A stretch of DNA of 62,836 nucleotides from an uncultured Peptostreptococcaceae bacterium (GCA_947072565.1 CAMTIM010000002.1:1-62836); one strand, 5' to 3'; numbered from the stretch's first letter, positions 42,769-52,662 are shown. Notes: generated from the letters alone by a model not told the origin. Made by a program: numbers and translations.

Positions 42769-42844
42769 GTAACCACATTATACAAACTAAAATAAAAAAT
42801 TCTAAACAAGTGGATAAATATCCAACATAAGCAAATGTATAACT

Positions 42845-43543
42845 TTATTCATCGTTTAATTTATATCCAACACCAATTTCTGTTATTATATATCGAGGAT
42901 TAGCAGGTTGTTTTTCTATTTTTCTTCTTAGTGTTGCCATAAATACTCTTAATGACTTTGTTTCACCACCTAAAACACTTCCCCAAATTTCTTTTGCAAT
43001 AAAATTATGAGTAAGAACTTTTCCGTGATATTTTGTAAGAAGGGATAATATATCATATTCAATTGGTGTTAAATGAATTTCTTCTTCTTGCACGATTACC
43101 TTTCGCTTTTCAAAATCTACAAATAGTTTATCAAACTCAAAATTATTGTTTAAAATTGTATTAGACGAATTATTACTTTGAGAATGTCTAAGTGCAACTC
43201 TTACCCTAGCTAAAAGTTCTACTATTGAAAAAGGTTTTGTTATGTAATCATCAGCTCCATTATCGAAAGCTTCTACTTTTTCTCTGTCTTGCTCTCTTGC
43301 AGATACTACTATTATTGGTACATTAGAAAGTTCTCTTATTTTTTTTATAACATCAATTCCATCAATATCTTCTAATCCTAAGTCTAGTAAAATAACATCT
43401 GGACAATAGGACAAGGTAAGTGATATACCTTCTTTTCCAGTCACAGCTTCTTTAACACTATAATCTTGAGTTGTAAGAGCTGTTGTTATAAATTTTCGTA
43501 TAGTTTTATCATCTTCTACAATTAATATAAGTTTTTTACTCAT
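42845..43543 (-). CDS. kdpE: Response regulator KdpE
   Basis: DNA-binding regulator that turns on the K+ pump genes when phosphorylated by KdpD. Receiver domain (1-120) with E10/D11/D12, phospho-acceptor D54 in ILLDLGL and K in ITKPFS; winged-helix domain (~135-230) ending RYIITEIGVGYKL. 232 aa is standard. GGGGGAT precedes ATG 43543. It starts 25 bases after kdpD. Confidence 0.95.
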   Translation of the reverse strand: MSKKLILIVEDDKTIRKFITTALTTQDYSVKEAVTGKEGISLTLSYCPDVILLDLGLEDIDGIDVIKKIRELSNVPIIVVSAREQDREKVEAFDNGADDYITKPFSIVELLARVRVALRHSQSNNSSNTILNNNFEFDKLFVDFEKRKVIVQEEEIHLTPIEYDILSLLTKYHGKVLTHNFIAKEIWGSVLGGETKSLRVFMATLRRKIEKQPANPRYIITEIGVGYKLNDE

Positions 43544-43568
43544 TCAAATCCCCCATATAAAATTTAGT

Positions 43569-46265
43569 CTAGTCTTCTTTTGGTAATGTAAATTTAAAAG
43601 TAGTTCCTTTGTCTTTATTGTTTTTAACACATATTTGCCCCTTATGAGCATCAATTATTGATTTACAAATTGATAACCCAAGCCCCACACCTTTTCTAGA
43701 ATCTTTGTATGTTGATTCGCCTGTAAAAAATCTATCAAATACATGGTCTATAAATTCATCGCAAATACCAGGCCCATTGTCGCATACTTCAAAACATACA
43801 TAATCATTTTTTTCATATACGTTTAACTTAATTTCACAATCATGTTTAGTGTATTTAAGAGCATTATCTATTAAGTTTATAAATACTTGTTCTATAAGTT
43901 TTGGATCCATAGGGACAAATAGTATACCATCAGGTATGCTTATTTTTATATCAACATTTTCGATTCTTTTTTTCATATGATTTAATGATTGAGATATAAC
44001 TTCTTCAACTAATTCTAAGCTTTTCATTACTTCTAATTTGCCTTCATCTATTCTAGTCATGCTTAATAAATTTTCTACTAATCTTATTAACCATTGAGTG
44101 TCATCATGAACACCATTAAGTAAATCATCTACAGTTTGCTGGTCTATATTTTCTTTATTTTTAATAATAGTACTTATAGAACCTGATATCCCTGCAAGTG
44201 GTGTTCTTAAATCATGAGAAATAGCTCTAAGTAAATTACTTCTTAACCTCTCACTTTCTATTTCTAAATTAGCTTCTTTTTGGATTTCTGATAGATTTTC
44301 TCTATCTATTGCAACAGCCATTTGAGCAATTATAGCCTCTATTAAACATATATCTTCGTTATCTAATTTTTTAGTAAAACATGATATACCCATTACCCCT
44401 AAAGTAGAGCTCATTCCTACTATAGGTATATAATAACCAAGAGCACCAGGAAGCGTATCTGTCAAATTTCCTGCAATAGTATTATTATTAAACACCCAAC
44501 TAGCAACAGCTTTTTCATCTTCTACAAGAAGTATATTTTTTTCACCTTGGGTTATGTTTTTTTCATAAAGTTTTAAGGCACTTTCTTTTATATTTTTTAC
44601 ATAGCATACGATATCTCTATCTAGGCTTATAGATAGAAGTTCTAAACCTTTATTTATGATTTCTTCTTTATCTGATAATCTTAAGAAGCTTCTACTTATT
44701 TGATATAGCATTTGTGTGTTTTGTTCTCTTTTAGAATGAATATCTACTTGCTGCTGTATTCTAGAGGTAAGTGTAGAGGTTATTATACCAACTATACAAA
44801 ATACAACAAGTGTTATTATATAATTAGGGTCATCAATAGTTAAAGTATGTATTGGCTTTGTAAATAAATAATTAAGAAGGACTATATTTAAAACAGAGCT
44901 TATAATTCCTGTGCTATATCCGTTAGTACAAACAGCTACTAATGCAACACCTAGTATATACATTAGTAGTATGTTTTCTTGTATAAATCCCATACTTTGT
45001 ATTATATAAGCTATAATTGTAACTATTGTAGTTATTAGTAATAGCTTATATAAATCAGAACTACTAACTTTAAATTTAGATTGAATATTGTTATATTTTT
45101 TTACCTTAAATTTTTTATGTGTACTACATTTATAAGGTATTACATGCACATCAATATGGTCAACTTCATCTATTAGTTTATCTACTATATCTTTTTTTAA
45201 TATTTTAGATAAAGACTTATGGTTATGGTGATTTCTTCCTATTATAATCTTTGTTACATTTCTAATTTTAGAGTATCTTAAAATTTGTTCAACGATATTA
45301 TCACCATGTAATATAACTATTTCGGCACCAAGCTTTTTAGCAAGTTTTAAGTTATCTTGTAGCTGTTTTTTTATTTTATCATCTTCTTGTATTTCATTAG
45401 GGTCTTCTATGTATAATGCTATCCACTTAGCAAGTGAAGAATCTGCAATTCTAGAAGCTGTCCTAATAAGCTTTGCTGAAGAAGGTGATGGTGAAATACA
45501 TGCAAGTAATGTATCTGATGTGGGCAATACGTTTAGTCCGCTTTTAGAAAGTCTTGCGATTTGAACTTCTTTATTTACTCTCTCCGCTGTTTTTCTAAGT
45601 GCTATTTCTCTGAGAGCAACTAAATTATCCTTAGTAAAAAAATTTTCTTTAGCTCTAGAAGCTTGTTCTCTTTTATAAATTTTACCTTGATTAAATCGCT
45701 CTAAAAGAACATCTGGCTCTACGTCAATTACTTCTAGCTGAGCTGACGAATCTAAAATTTTATCAGGAATAGTCTCCTTAACAGATACATTGGTAACTAT
45801 TTCAATTATATCATTTAAACTTTCTAAATGTTGAACATTTATAGTGGTATAGACATCAATACCTGCAAGTAATAATTCCTCTACATCTTGCCATCTCTTA
45901 TTATGCCTACAGCCTTTTGCATTGGTATGTGCTAGTTCATCTACTAGTATAATCTCTGGCTTTCTTTTTAATGCTAGGTCTAAATCAAATTCATTTAAAT
46001 TTATTGATTTATAAATGATTTTTTTTACTGGTAAAACTTCAAGTCCTTCAACAAGTGCTAAAGTTTCCTTTCTTGTGTGAGGTTCTATATAACCAACTAC
46101 TACATCTACACCGGATTGTTTTAAATTATGTGCAGACTCCAACATAGAGTAGGTTTTACCTACTCCTGCTGCATATCCAAAGAATATTTTTAATTGCCCC
46201 CTTTTTAACTTTTCTTGTTCATTTTTTATTTTCAATAGTATGCTTTTTGGATCAGGTCTATCCAT
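43569..46265 (-). CDS. kdpD: Sensor histidine kinase KdpD
   Basis: Membrane sensor for K+ limitation. 898 residues in the full KdpD order: N-terminal KdpD domain with Walker A GYAAGVGKTYSML (~30-42), a universal-stress-protein domain (~250-370), four closely spaced helices (~395-505), a GAF-like domain, phospho-acceptor His in RAISHDLRTPLAG, and an ATPase domain with DNALKYT, DNGPGIC and GVGLGLSIC. GGGGGA precedes ATG 46265. It lies between the second kdpB-like gene and kdpE. Confidence 0.96.
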   Translation of the reverse strand: MDRPDPKSILLKIKNEQEKLKRGQLKIFFGYAAGVGKTYSMLESAHNLKQSGVDVVVGYIEPHTRKETLALVEGLEVLPVKKIIYKSINLNEFDLDLALKRKPEIILVDELAHTNAKGCRHNKRWQDVEELLLAGIDVYTTINVQHLESLNDIIEIVTNVSVKETIPDKILDSSAQLEVIDVEPDVLLERFNQGKIYKREQASRAKENFFTKDNLVALREIALRKTAERVNKEVQIARLSKSGLNVLPTSDTLLACISPSPSSAKLIRTASRIADSSLAKWIALYIEDPNEIQEDDKIKKQLQDNLKLAKKLGAEIVILHGDNIVEQILRYSKIRNVTKIIIGRNHHNHKSLSKILKKDIVDKLIDEVDHIDVHVIPYKCSTHKKFKVKKYNNIQSKFKVSSSDLYKLLLITTIVTIIAYIIQSMGFIQENILLMYILGVALVAVCTNGYSTGIISSVLNIVLLNYLFTKPIHTLTIDDPNYIITLVVFCIVGIITSTLTSRIQQQVDIHSKREQNTQMLYQISRSFLRLSDKEEIINKGLELLSISLDRDIVCYVKNIKESALKLYEKNITQGEKNILLVEDEKAVASWVFNNNTIAGNLTDTLPGALGYYIPIVGMSSTLGVMGISCFTKKLDNEDICLIEAIIAQMAVAIDRENLSEIQKEANLEIESERLRSNLLRAISHDLRTPLAGISGSISTIIKNKENIDQQTVDDLLNGVHDDTQWLIRLVENLLSMTRIDEGKLEVMKSLELVEEVISQSLNHMKKRIENVDIKISIPDGILFVPMDPKLIEQVFINLIDNALKYTKHDCEIKLNVYEKNDYVCFEVCDNGPGICDEFIDHVFDRFFTGESTYKDSRKGVGLGLSICKSIIDAHKGQICVKNNKDKGTTFKFTLPKED

Positions 46266-46362
46266 TTTTATTCCCCCATTTATAAATTATTCAAATAGTT
46301 AATCTTTATTATACTCTTGTTATATTCAATATGTAAAAGTATTTCTAAATTTTGATTTTTTA

Positions 46363-48420
46363 TTATGTAAAGATTACCATACTTATAAATACATCTATTA
46401 TTTTTATAAATATAAATGGTGTTATAACCCCTCCAACTCCATAAATTAATATATTTCTTATAAGTAATTTATTAACTGATTTTTGTTTGTATTTAACACC
46501 TCTAAGTGATAATGGGATTAGGGCAATAATTACTAAAGCATTATATATTACGGTTGATATTATAGCACTTTGTGGACTTGACAAATTCATTATATTCAGA
46601 TTACCTATTTGAGGATAGATATATTGAAATAGTAAAGGTATTATAGCAAAATATATACAAATATCATTAGCTATGCTAAATGTTGTCAGAGCGCTTCTAG
46701 TTATAAGCAGTTGCTTACCTATTTTTACAATATCTATAAGCTTAGTTGGATTTGAATCTAAATCAATCATAGTGCAAACTTCCTTAGCAGCTTGTGTTCC
46801 TGTATTCATAACAATTGAAATATCTGCTTGTGCAAGTGCAGGAGCATCGTTGTTCCCGTCACCAGTCATGGCAATTAAATACCCCTTTTTTTGATACTCA
46901 TGTATTAATTCTAATTTAGCTTGAGGAGTTGCTTGAGCTAAAAAATCATCTACACCTGCCTCCGCTGCAATAGTTGCTGCTGTTAATGGATTGTCACCTG
47001 TTATCATTATTGTTTTTATACCCATTTTTCTTAACTCACTAAATTTTTCACAAATATTATTTTTTATTATATCTTTTAAATGTATAACGCCTAAAATTCT
47101 TTGGTTTTTACAAACGACAAGAGGCGTTCCACCTTTTTTAGAAATTGTAGATACTATATCATCACATTCTTTTGGATAACTACCACCTAAATTTTCTATA
47201 AATGCTTTGATATCCTTAGCGGCACCTTTTCTTATTTTATCCTTACTTGTGTTTACACCACTTATTCTAGTTCTAGCAGAAAAAGGTATGAATTCAGCTT
47301 CTAACGGACCTAAATATCTTCCTCTTAGAGCGTACTGTTTTTTAGCAAGTATAACAATACTCCTTCCTTCTGGAGTTTCGTCAGCTAAAGAACTAAGTTG
47401 TGAGCAATCAGCTAATTCCTCAGGATTAATATCTGACAAAGCTATAAATTCGATGGCTTGCCTGTTACCAAAAGTAATTGTACCTGTTTTATCAAGAAGC
47501 AATATATCAATATCATTAGCTGTTTCTATTGATATATCAGATGAAACGAGAATATTTTTGCTGCTTAACCTACTCATACTAGCAATACCTATTGAAGATA
47601 ATAGCGCACTAATTGTTGTGGGTGACAGACAAACAAATAATGCTATTAAAGAAGTTATTGATATAGATTTATCTGAAATTATTGTAAATTCACTAAACGG
47701 ATATAATGCTGTGGTAACTATTAAAAATAGAATAGTTAAAGCTATTAAAAATATTTTAAGTGATACTTCATTTAAAGTATTTTTTCTTTGTGAACATTCT
47801 ACCATAGTAATCATTTTATCTAAAAAATTTTCTCCTACATTCGAAGTAATTTTTATGATTAAGTAATCAGATATTACAGTTGTGCCACCCGTTACAAAAT
47901 TTCTATCTCCATATGATTCTCTAATTACTGGAGCACTTTCGCCAGTTATAGAACTTTCATCAACTAAGGCTACACCTTCTAGTACTTTTCCATCTCCTGG
48001 TACTTGTTGATCTTCTTCTACTAAAACTATATCACCCTTTTCTAATTCATTTGATGGAACTATTTTAAAATCACCATATTTATCTACACCAAGAAGCTTT
48101 TTAGCCATTATATTTTTTTTAGCTTTTCTTAAAGCGTTTACTTGTGACTTAGCATGGCCTTGTGCTATAGATTCAGCAAAATTTGCACTTAATACTGTAA
48201 ACCATAGAAATATTGTTATAGTTAAAACAAACCAAGGATTATCTTTGATTATCTTTAAAAATGAAAGCAAAGTTAAAATAGTTGTAACTATACAGCCTAT
48301 ATAGACAACAAACATTACAGGATTTTTTACTTGGGACTTAAAAGTAAGTTTTTTAACAGCATCTTTAAATGCTTGTTTAAAAATACTTTTATTTATACAA
48401 TCTTTATTAGGACAATTCAT
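46363..48420 (-). CDS. Second KdpB-like P-type ATPase without a KdpA partner
   Basis: A 685-aa paralogue of KdpB. ATPase motifs are kept: [39 protein letters not shown]. The membrane coupling site has changed: [12 protein letters not shown] has D586 but Ile589 where KdpB has the conserved Lys (K584 in the copy at 37184-39238), and PTTIGGLL is PTTISALL. A Cys-rich extension MNCPNKDCINK begins the protein. It has its own promoter and is the first gene of a unit with kdpD and kdpE; no second kdpA or kdpC is present. It may be a regulatory ATPase, an alternative subunit for KdpA, or a transporter with another specificity. Confidence 0.88.
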   Translation of the reverse strand: MNCPNKDCINKSIFKQAFKDAVKKLTFKSQVKNPVMFVVYIGCIVTTILTLLSFLKIIKDNPWFVLTITIFLWFTVLSANFAESIAQGHAKSQVNALRKAKKNIMAKKLLGVDKYGDFKIVPSNELEKGDIVLVEEDQQVPGDGKVLEGVALVDESSITGESAPVIRESYGDRNFVTGGTTVISDYLIIKITSNVGENFLDKMITMVECSQRKNTLNEVSLKIFLIALTILFLIVTTALYPFSEFTIISDKSISITSLIALFVCLSPTTISALLSSIGIASMSRLSSKNILVSSDISIETANDIDILLLDKTGTITFGNRQAIEFIALSDINPEELADCSQLSSLADETPEGRSIVILAKKQYALRGRYLGPLEAEFIPFSARTRISGVNTSKDKIRKGAAKDIKAFIENLGGSYPKECDDIVSTISKKGGTPLVVCKNQRILGVIHLKDIIKNNICEKFSELRKMGIKTIMITGDNPLTAATIAAEAGVDDFLAQATPQAKLELIHEYQKKGYLIAMTGDGNNDAPALAQADISIVMNTGTQAAKEVCTMIDLDSNPTKLIDIVKIGKQLLITRSALTTFSIANDICIYFAIIPLLFQYIYPQIGNLNIMNLSSPQSAIISTVIYNALVIIALIPLSLRGVKYKQKSVNKLLIRNILIYGVGGVITPFIFIKIIDVFISMVIFT

Positions 48421-48479
48421 ATTTGTACTCCTTTACAATATGTTAGAAAATTTTTTTTGTTTTTAACTTATAATACTAT

Positions 48480-48543
48480 ATTATATTTTTTTGTATAAAT
48501 TTTGGATTAAGATGCACTAATAAAGTATAAAGATTGTATAAAG
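48480..48543 (-). promoter_or_regulatory. Promoter of the kdpB2-kdpDE unit with KdpE-like repeats
   Basis: On the minus strand CTTTATA occurs at 48543-48537 and 48532-48526, then CTTAAT at 48511-48506: spacings 11 and 21 bp, against 11 and 20 bp at the kdpFABC promoter. TATAAT (48485-48480) follows 26 bp later. Both promoters share TGCATCTTAAT at the third repeat. Autoregulation by KdpE is the likely reading. Confidence 0.62.
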
Positions 48544-48568
48544 ACTTAAAAATATATTTTCATAAAAA

Positions 48569-48591
48569 AAAGAGCTTATTATTAGCTCTTT
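48569..48591 (-). terminator. Terminator of the CorA-like gene
   Basis: An 8-bp stem AAAGAGCT (48569-48576) pairs with 48584-48591; the minus-strand tail is a TTTTTTT run. Confidence 0.8.
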
Positions 48592-48616
48592 AAATAAGTA
48601 TCTTTGAATTAAATTT

Positions 48617-49576
48617 TTAAAGTAATTTTTTTATCTTAAATAATATAATTCCAGTTATTACAATAACCCCCATAATGCACAATACTAAAGGATACCCGTA
48701 ATACCAACTAAGTTCTGGCATGAAATTAAAATTCATTCCATATATACCTGTTATTATAGTAAGAGGTGCTGAAATACCAGTTAGTAGTGTTAATTTAGTT
48801 ATTAAACTGTTAGTTTTTTCAGCTACTTGAGAAGAATAAATATCTAATAATTTATCAGCTAGTTCTCGTGTTGATAAAGCAAAATTATACAATTTATCTA
48901 TTCCAAAATCTATGCCTTGTAAATTATCAAAATTATATTTTTTAACGTCAGCATATTTTAAATACCTTATATTTTCTTTAAGTATTCTATCACCTATGTA
49001 TAATAGAGGTCTAGTATTTTTAACCAAAGTCCTAGCCAATCCTCTTACATAATTTATCTTTAGTACATGATCATCTACAACACCTTCTAATATTTCATCC
49101 TCTAACTTTAAAATCATATCTTCAACTTTTTCTAGACTTTCAAATTCATGAATTATAATATTTTTAAATATTAAATAGTTGATTTTAAAAAGACTTACTA
49201 TACCAGGTGTATTTTCCATATTAACTTCATTTACAATAATATTTTTAACGAAGTTAAATAAAAAATGATTTTCATTACATACGACTAAAATAAAATTATC
49301 AGACAAATAAATATTAACTTCTTCAATTTCAGCTTTGTTATCTACAATTTCAAATGTATTAACACTTAAAAAATCATAGTTATCAAATAAATCTAACTTT
49401 ATACTCTCATCAAAAGTCAAACAATCTTTAAACGTAACCTCATCTATACCTAAGATATCTTTAAGTAATTTAAGTTCACAAAGAGGAGTTAATATAAGAT
49501 AAGAGTTGTTTTTATTATAAAAATTCGATTTAAAAGCATCTTGTTTTTCCCTAGTTTCTAAATTCAAAACATGCAT
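48617..49576 (-). CDS. CorA-family divalent cation transporter
   Basis: Mg2+/Co2+-type channel. The cytoplasmic N-terminal domain (1-~245) is alpha/beta then long helices, followed by two C-terminal membrane helices (~258-280 and ~292-315) joined by the signature GMN in ITGIYGMNFNFMPELSWYYG. 319 aa is standard. AGGTGAT precedes ATG 49576. Closest to the Firmicute CorA/YfjQ type; exact ion not deducible. Confidence 0.9.
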   Translation of the reverse strand: MHVLNLETREKQDAFKSNFYNKNNSYLILTPLCELKLLKDILGIDEVTFKDCLTFDESIKLDLFDNYDFLSVNTFEIVDNKAEIEEVNIYLSDNFILVVCNENHFLFNFVKNIIVNEVNMENTPGIVSLFKINYLIFKNIIIHEFESLEKVEDMILKLEDEILEGVVDDHVLKINYVRGLARTLVKNTRPLLYIGDRILKENIRYLKYADVKKYNFDNLQGIDFGIDKLYNFALSTRELADKLLDIYSSQVAEKTNSLITKLTLLTGISAPLTIITGIYGMNFNFMPELSWYYGYPLVLCIMGVIVITGIILFKIKKLL

Positions 49577-49664
49577 ATTTTATCACCTTACTTTATTATT
49601 TCTTAAAATAAAGATGATAATTCATTATATAAAAATTTTAATCATAATAAAGTTATAGTTTTTA

Positions 49665-50222
49665 TCATTTGGCTATTTTTTCTATGAATTTTTGATATAG
49701 TTTTTGCATATGTGGTTCATTTTCAACATATTCATTTATTCTATTGATAGGTATCCACATAACACCACTGTTTTCATCTTCTTTAATTATTAGCTTCTCA
49801 TTCTCTTGAGCTTCAACTAGATATGCTATTGATAAATGTAAATGAGGCGAAATATACTTACCTTTTTTTATATGACTTTTTACATCTAGTACATCCAATG
49901 AATATATTCCATTTCCTAATACTTTTATATTATTTACGCCTGTTTCTTCCTTCAATTCTTTTATTGCAACCTTTAAAAAGTCACTCTCTCCATCGTTATG
50001 TCCACCAATCCATGACCACGTATTATATATATTATGGTGAACCATAAGTACTTTATCTTTTGTTTTATTTACTACAAATGTAGATGATGTCATATGAGCT
50101 AATTCATTTGTTCTATTTAAAACATCATCAAATATATTTATACAATTTAAGATTACCTCTTTATCCTTAGTTTCTTGTTCATTATACGGTACATATTCTT
50201 TTATTAAATTTATCCAATTCAT
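49665..50222 (-). CDS. Nudix hydrolase
   Basis: Hydrolase of a nucleoside diphosphate-linked compound; substrate unknown. The Nudix box region is GGHNDGESDFLKVAIKELKE followed by ETG (~73-95), with the ADG/NDG-type insertion seen in one common Nudix subgroup. N-terminal helices (1-50) precede VLMVHHNIYNTWSWIGGH. 185 aa. GGGGGAG precedes ATG 50222. It is 88 bases upstream of corA on the same strand. Confidence 0.87.
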   Translation of the reverse strand: MNWINLIKEYVPYNEQETKDKEVILNCINIFDDVLNRTNELAHMTSSTFVVNKTKDKVLMVHHNIYNTWSWIGGHNDGESDFLKVAIKELKEETGVNNIKVLGNGIYSLDVLDVKSHIKKGKYISPHLHLSIAYLVEAQENEKLIIKEDENSGVMWIPINRINEYVENEPHMQKLYQKFIEKIAK

Positions 50223-50396
50223 TATAATTCTCCCCCTTTATAATATGTTTATCATTATTTTATAATATATTAAACTTTAACTACTTACAATTGTAAATAA
50301 TAAAATATTATATATAATTTTTGTTATTCACAATTGTAATGTATAATCCATATACTATAGTAAGATTTTTTTATATCTTATCAAGGAGTTGATGGT

Positions 50397-50597
50397 ATGT
50401 ACGAATATGCATTAACATTCTTAAATGAGTATGTTGAGCTTTACACATATTTATCTCAACATAAGTTATATGGAGAAATTGTTGAAGTAACTTCTACTGA
50501 TTTGATTTTACAAAGAAAACATATGGAAAAAGCATCTAATAAAAATTTCAACCTGTTTATACCACTTAATTCTATAATCTCAATAAAAAAAATATAA
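50397..50597 (+). CDS. Hypothetical small protein, 66 aa
   Basis: Not recognised. After an N-terminal helix (YALTFLNEYVELYTYLSQH), the rest reads as a small beta-barrel-like unit, LYGEIVEVTSTDLILQ then FNLFIPLNSIISIKKI, with the rhythm of Lsm/Hfq-like folds. AAGGAG lies 8 bases before ATG 50397, and TATACTATAG upstream may be its -10. It is monocistronic with a shared terminator. The Lsm-like idea is a structural guess. Confidence 0.65.
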   Translation: MYEYALTFLNEYVELYTYLSQHKLYGEIVEVTSTDLILQRKHMEKASNKNFNLFIPLNSIISIKKI

Positions 50598-50605
50598 AAT
50601 CAAAA

Positions 50606-50629
50606 CCCACAGTTAATTTAAACTGTGGG
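50606..50629. terminator. Bidirectional terminator CCCACAGTT/AACTGTGGG
   Basis: A 9-bp GC-rich stem (50606-50614 with 50621-50629) between convergent stops at 50597 and 50642 is flanked by AAAA and CTTTT. Confidence 0.85.
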
Positions 50630-50641
50630 CTTTTCTATAAG

Positions 50642-51616
50642 TTATTTTATTAGTTTAATTATAGGATAAAATATTTTATTATATATTTTCTCGAAAATTT
50701 TATGAGATAAAATATAAGTTACAAAAAGTGGGCTAATCAAAATTATCCAATTTGTAATTATATTCATATTCCACTTTGGTATTAAATAAAAAATTAAAAG
50801 AACAATATAAATATGAAATACATATACATACATTGTAGATTTTCCTACATGTGTATAGAAGGTTTTATGACTAGGAGTAATAACACAAACAAATATACTT
50901 AGTCCGATACTACATATATACAATATACTTCTATATAATACACCTTGCCATATACTTATACCCAATTCTGAATATGAATATGAACCATATAGAAACTTAT
51001 AATTAATAAGGTTTTTATCAGCAATAAATAATGCAATACCTACAAATAGAGTAAGTCCTAACAGAGCAACCCAAATATTTATATTGTCGCTTATTTTTTT
51101 TAATTTACCCATATCAGTATAATAACCTAGTAAGAAAAAAGGCAAAAACACTATAGTTCTTGAAAATGATAATATAGCACCGTTTGAAACAACCCCTACA
51201 ATGAGACCAAGTAAAAAACTTATAGGTAATATATATTTTATCTTGACTAGGTACTTAAGAGAAACTCTCCAGAAAAATAAACTAAGCAAAAACCATAAAG
51301 TCCATCCGGGATAAAGCAGTGGAGAGTTAGTTTTCCCTGTATAAAAATAAGCTAATGTATACCAAACTATATTTAATATTATATAAGGAACCAATAATGT
51401 TTTTAAAAACACTTTTTTACTTTTATTTATATTTTTAGAAAGAAATCCTGATATAAATATAAACAATGGCATATGAAATACATATATAAACATATAAACA
51501 CCCATTAGTGTAGTATTATTATCTATATATCGTTCTATTAAATGTCCAAACACTACAAAGAAAATAAGTATACATTTTATATTATCAATAAAGCAATTAT
51601 TTTTAATTTCTTTCAT
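50642..51616 (-). CDS. Acyltransferase 3-family membrane protein
   Basis: Integral-membrane O-acyltransferase of the OafA/NolL type, which acylates sugars or cell-surface polymers. Ten or so helices fill 324 residues. Family motifs: DNIKCILIFFVVFGHLIE (catalytic His in FGHL) at the N-terminus, FHMPLFIFISGFL, and GWTLWFLLSLFFWR. It begins 39 bases after the upstream esterase gene and is probably cotranscribed with it. The acceptor is unknown. Confidence 0.87.
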   Translation of the reverse strand: MKEIKNNCFIDNIKCILIFFVVFGHLIERYIDNNTTLMGVYMFIYVFHMPLFIFISGFLSKNINKSKKVFLKTLLVPYIILNIVWYTLAYFYTGKTNSPLLYPGWTLWFLLSLFFWRVSLKYLVKIKYILPISFLLGLIVGVVSNGAILSFSRTIVFLPFFLLGYYTDMGKLKKISDNINIWVALLGLTLFVGIALFIADKNLINYKFLYGSYSYSELGISIWQGVLYRSILYICSIGLSIFVCVITPSHKTFYTHVGKSTMYVYVFHIYIVLLIFYLIPKWNMNIITNWIILISPLFVTYILSHKIFEKIYNKIFYPIIKLIK

Positions 51617-51655
51617 AAGTTCACTTCTTTCTCATTATATTATTAGACGTAGAAA

Positions 51656-52507
51656 TTAATTGTCCACTTCTTTTAAGTCATTAACTTCTTCTATAAAATT
51701 TAAAATATATTTAGAGTATTTATTTCCATCTCCTCTTACAAGATCTATTGTATCTTCATGTTCTGCTTTCTTTATTATTTTTAAGATAGTATTACTATCT
51801 AAATTTTGAACTTTATCTATGAAAGAAATAGACGTATTTACATCTATAAGAGAATCACAATCACCATGTATACACATTATAGGTATATCGACTTCTTTAT
51901 TAAGTAAATTTATAGGATTTACTTTATTTATTTTACCTTTATAAACATAATTATTAATAAGTATCTTAGAATATGTAGAGTTACATTTAAAGAAATCTAA
52001 TACCCCGGATATAGATATAAACCCTTTTAAAATGTTGTGGTCTATATTATATTCATCTTGTCTTTTATGATCAAATACAAGATGAGAAGCTAATTCGCCT
52101 CCTGCAGAATATCCTGCAACTATTATATTCTTTACATTTTGGTTATTTTTTATATAATGATTTAAAGCTTGAAATACATCTTCTACTTGTGCTGGGTATC
52201 TGTGAAATGGAACTAGTCTATAGCCTGCAAGTATAGTACTATAGCCCATTTTATAAAAGTATTTTCCGACTCCACTGTATAAAGAAGGGCTACCATGCCA
52301 CCAACCACCTCCATGAATAAAAAATATTACAGACTTATTTTCATTGCTTTCATGTTCTTGGTCATATACTTTATAGTATTGTTTTTTATTATCACCATAT
52401 TTTATATTTTGTCCCTTTATAGATAAATCTTTTATATAACTATATATTATTGTTCTATTAACATTTATCAATTTTTTCTTAAGTCTACTAAACTTAAATT
52501 TTCTCAT
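51656..52507 (-). CDS. Alpha/beta-hydrolase, HSL-type esterase
   Basis: Serine esterase/lipase of the hormone-sensitive-lipase group. Oxyanion-hole motif FFIHGGGWWHGSPS (~77-90), nucleophile Ser in VAGYSAGGELASH, probable acid Asp in HGDCDSLIDV and His in AEHEDTI. The 283-aa protein has a basic N-terminal segment but no clear signal peptide. It is the first gene of a pair with the membrane acyltransferase, so the two may add and remove acyl groups on the same polymer (inference). Confidence 0.87.
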   Translation of the reverse strand: MRKFKFSRLKKKLINVNRTIIYSYIKDLSIKGQNIKYGDNKKQYYKVYDQEHESNENKSVIFFIHGGGWWHGSPSLYSGVGKYFYKMGYSTILAGYRLVPFHRYPAQVEDVFQALNHYIKNNQNVKNIIVAGYSAGGELASHLVFDHKRQDEYNIDHNILKGFISISGVLDFFKCNSTYSKILINNYVYKGKINKVNPINLLNKEVDIPIMCIHGDCDSLIDVNTSISFIDKVQNLDSNTILKIIKKAEHEDTIDLVRGDGNKYSKYILNFIEEVNDLKEVDN

Positions 52508-52548
52508 ATAATTTACCTTTCTTTTAAAGCTATAATTTTCTTATATGT

Positions 52549-52583
52549 AAAAAGACATGAATTTTTGAAACTCATGTCTTTTT
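52549..52583 (-). terminator. Terminator of the NADH oxidase gene
   Basis: A perfect 12-bp stem AAAAAGACATGA (52549-52560) pairs with 52572-52583. Confidence 0.7.
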
Positions 52584-52662
52584 GTTTGCTATTATATATT
52601 ATATGCTTTTTTTAGTTTTTTTATAGTATAATACCTTTTTATTTAATAAGATTATTTAATTT

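Noticed and set aside
49665-50222. Defective Nudix box
   Set aside because: The box looks one residue out of register, but the GGHNDGE-type form is a regular variant in a common Nudix subgroup.
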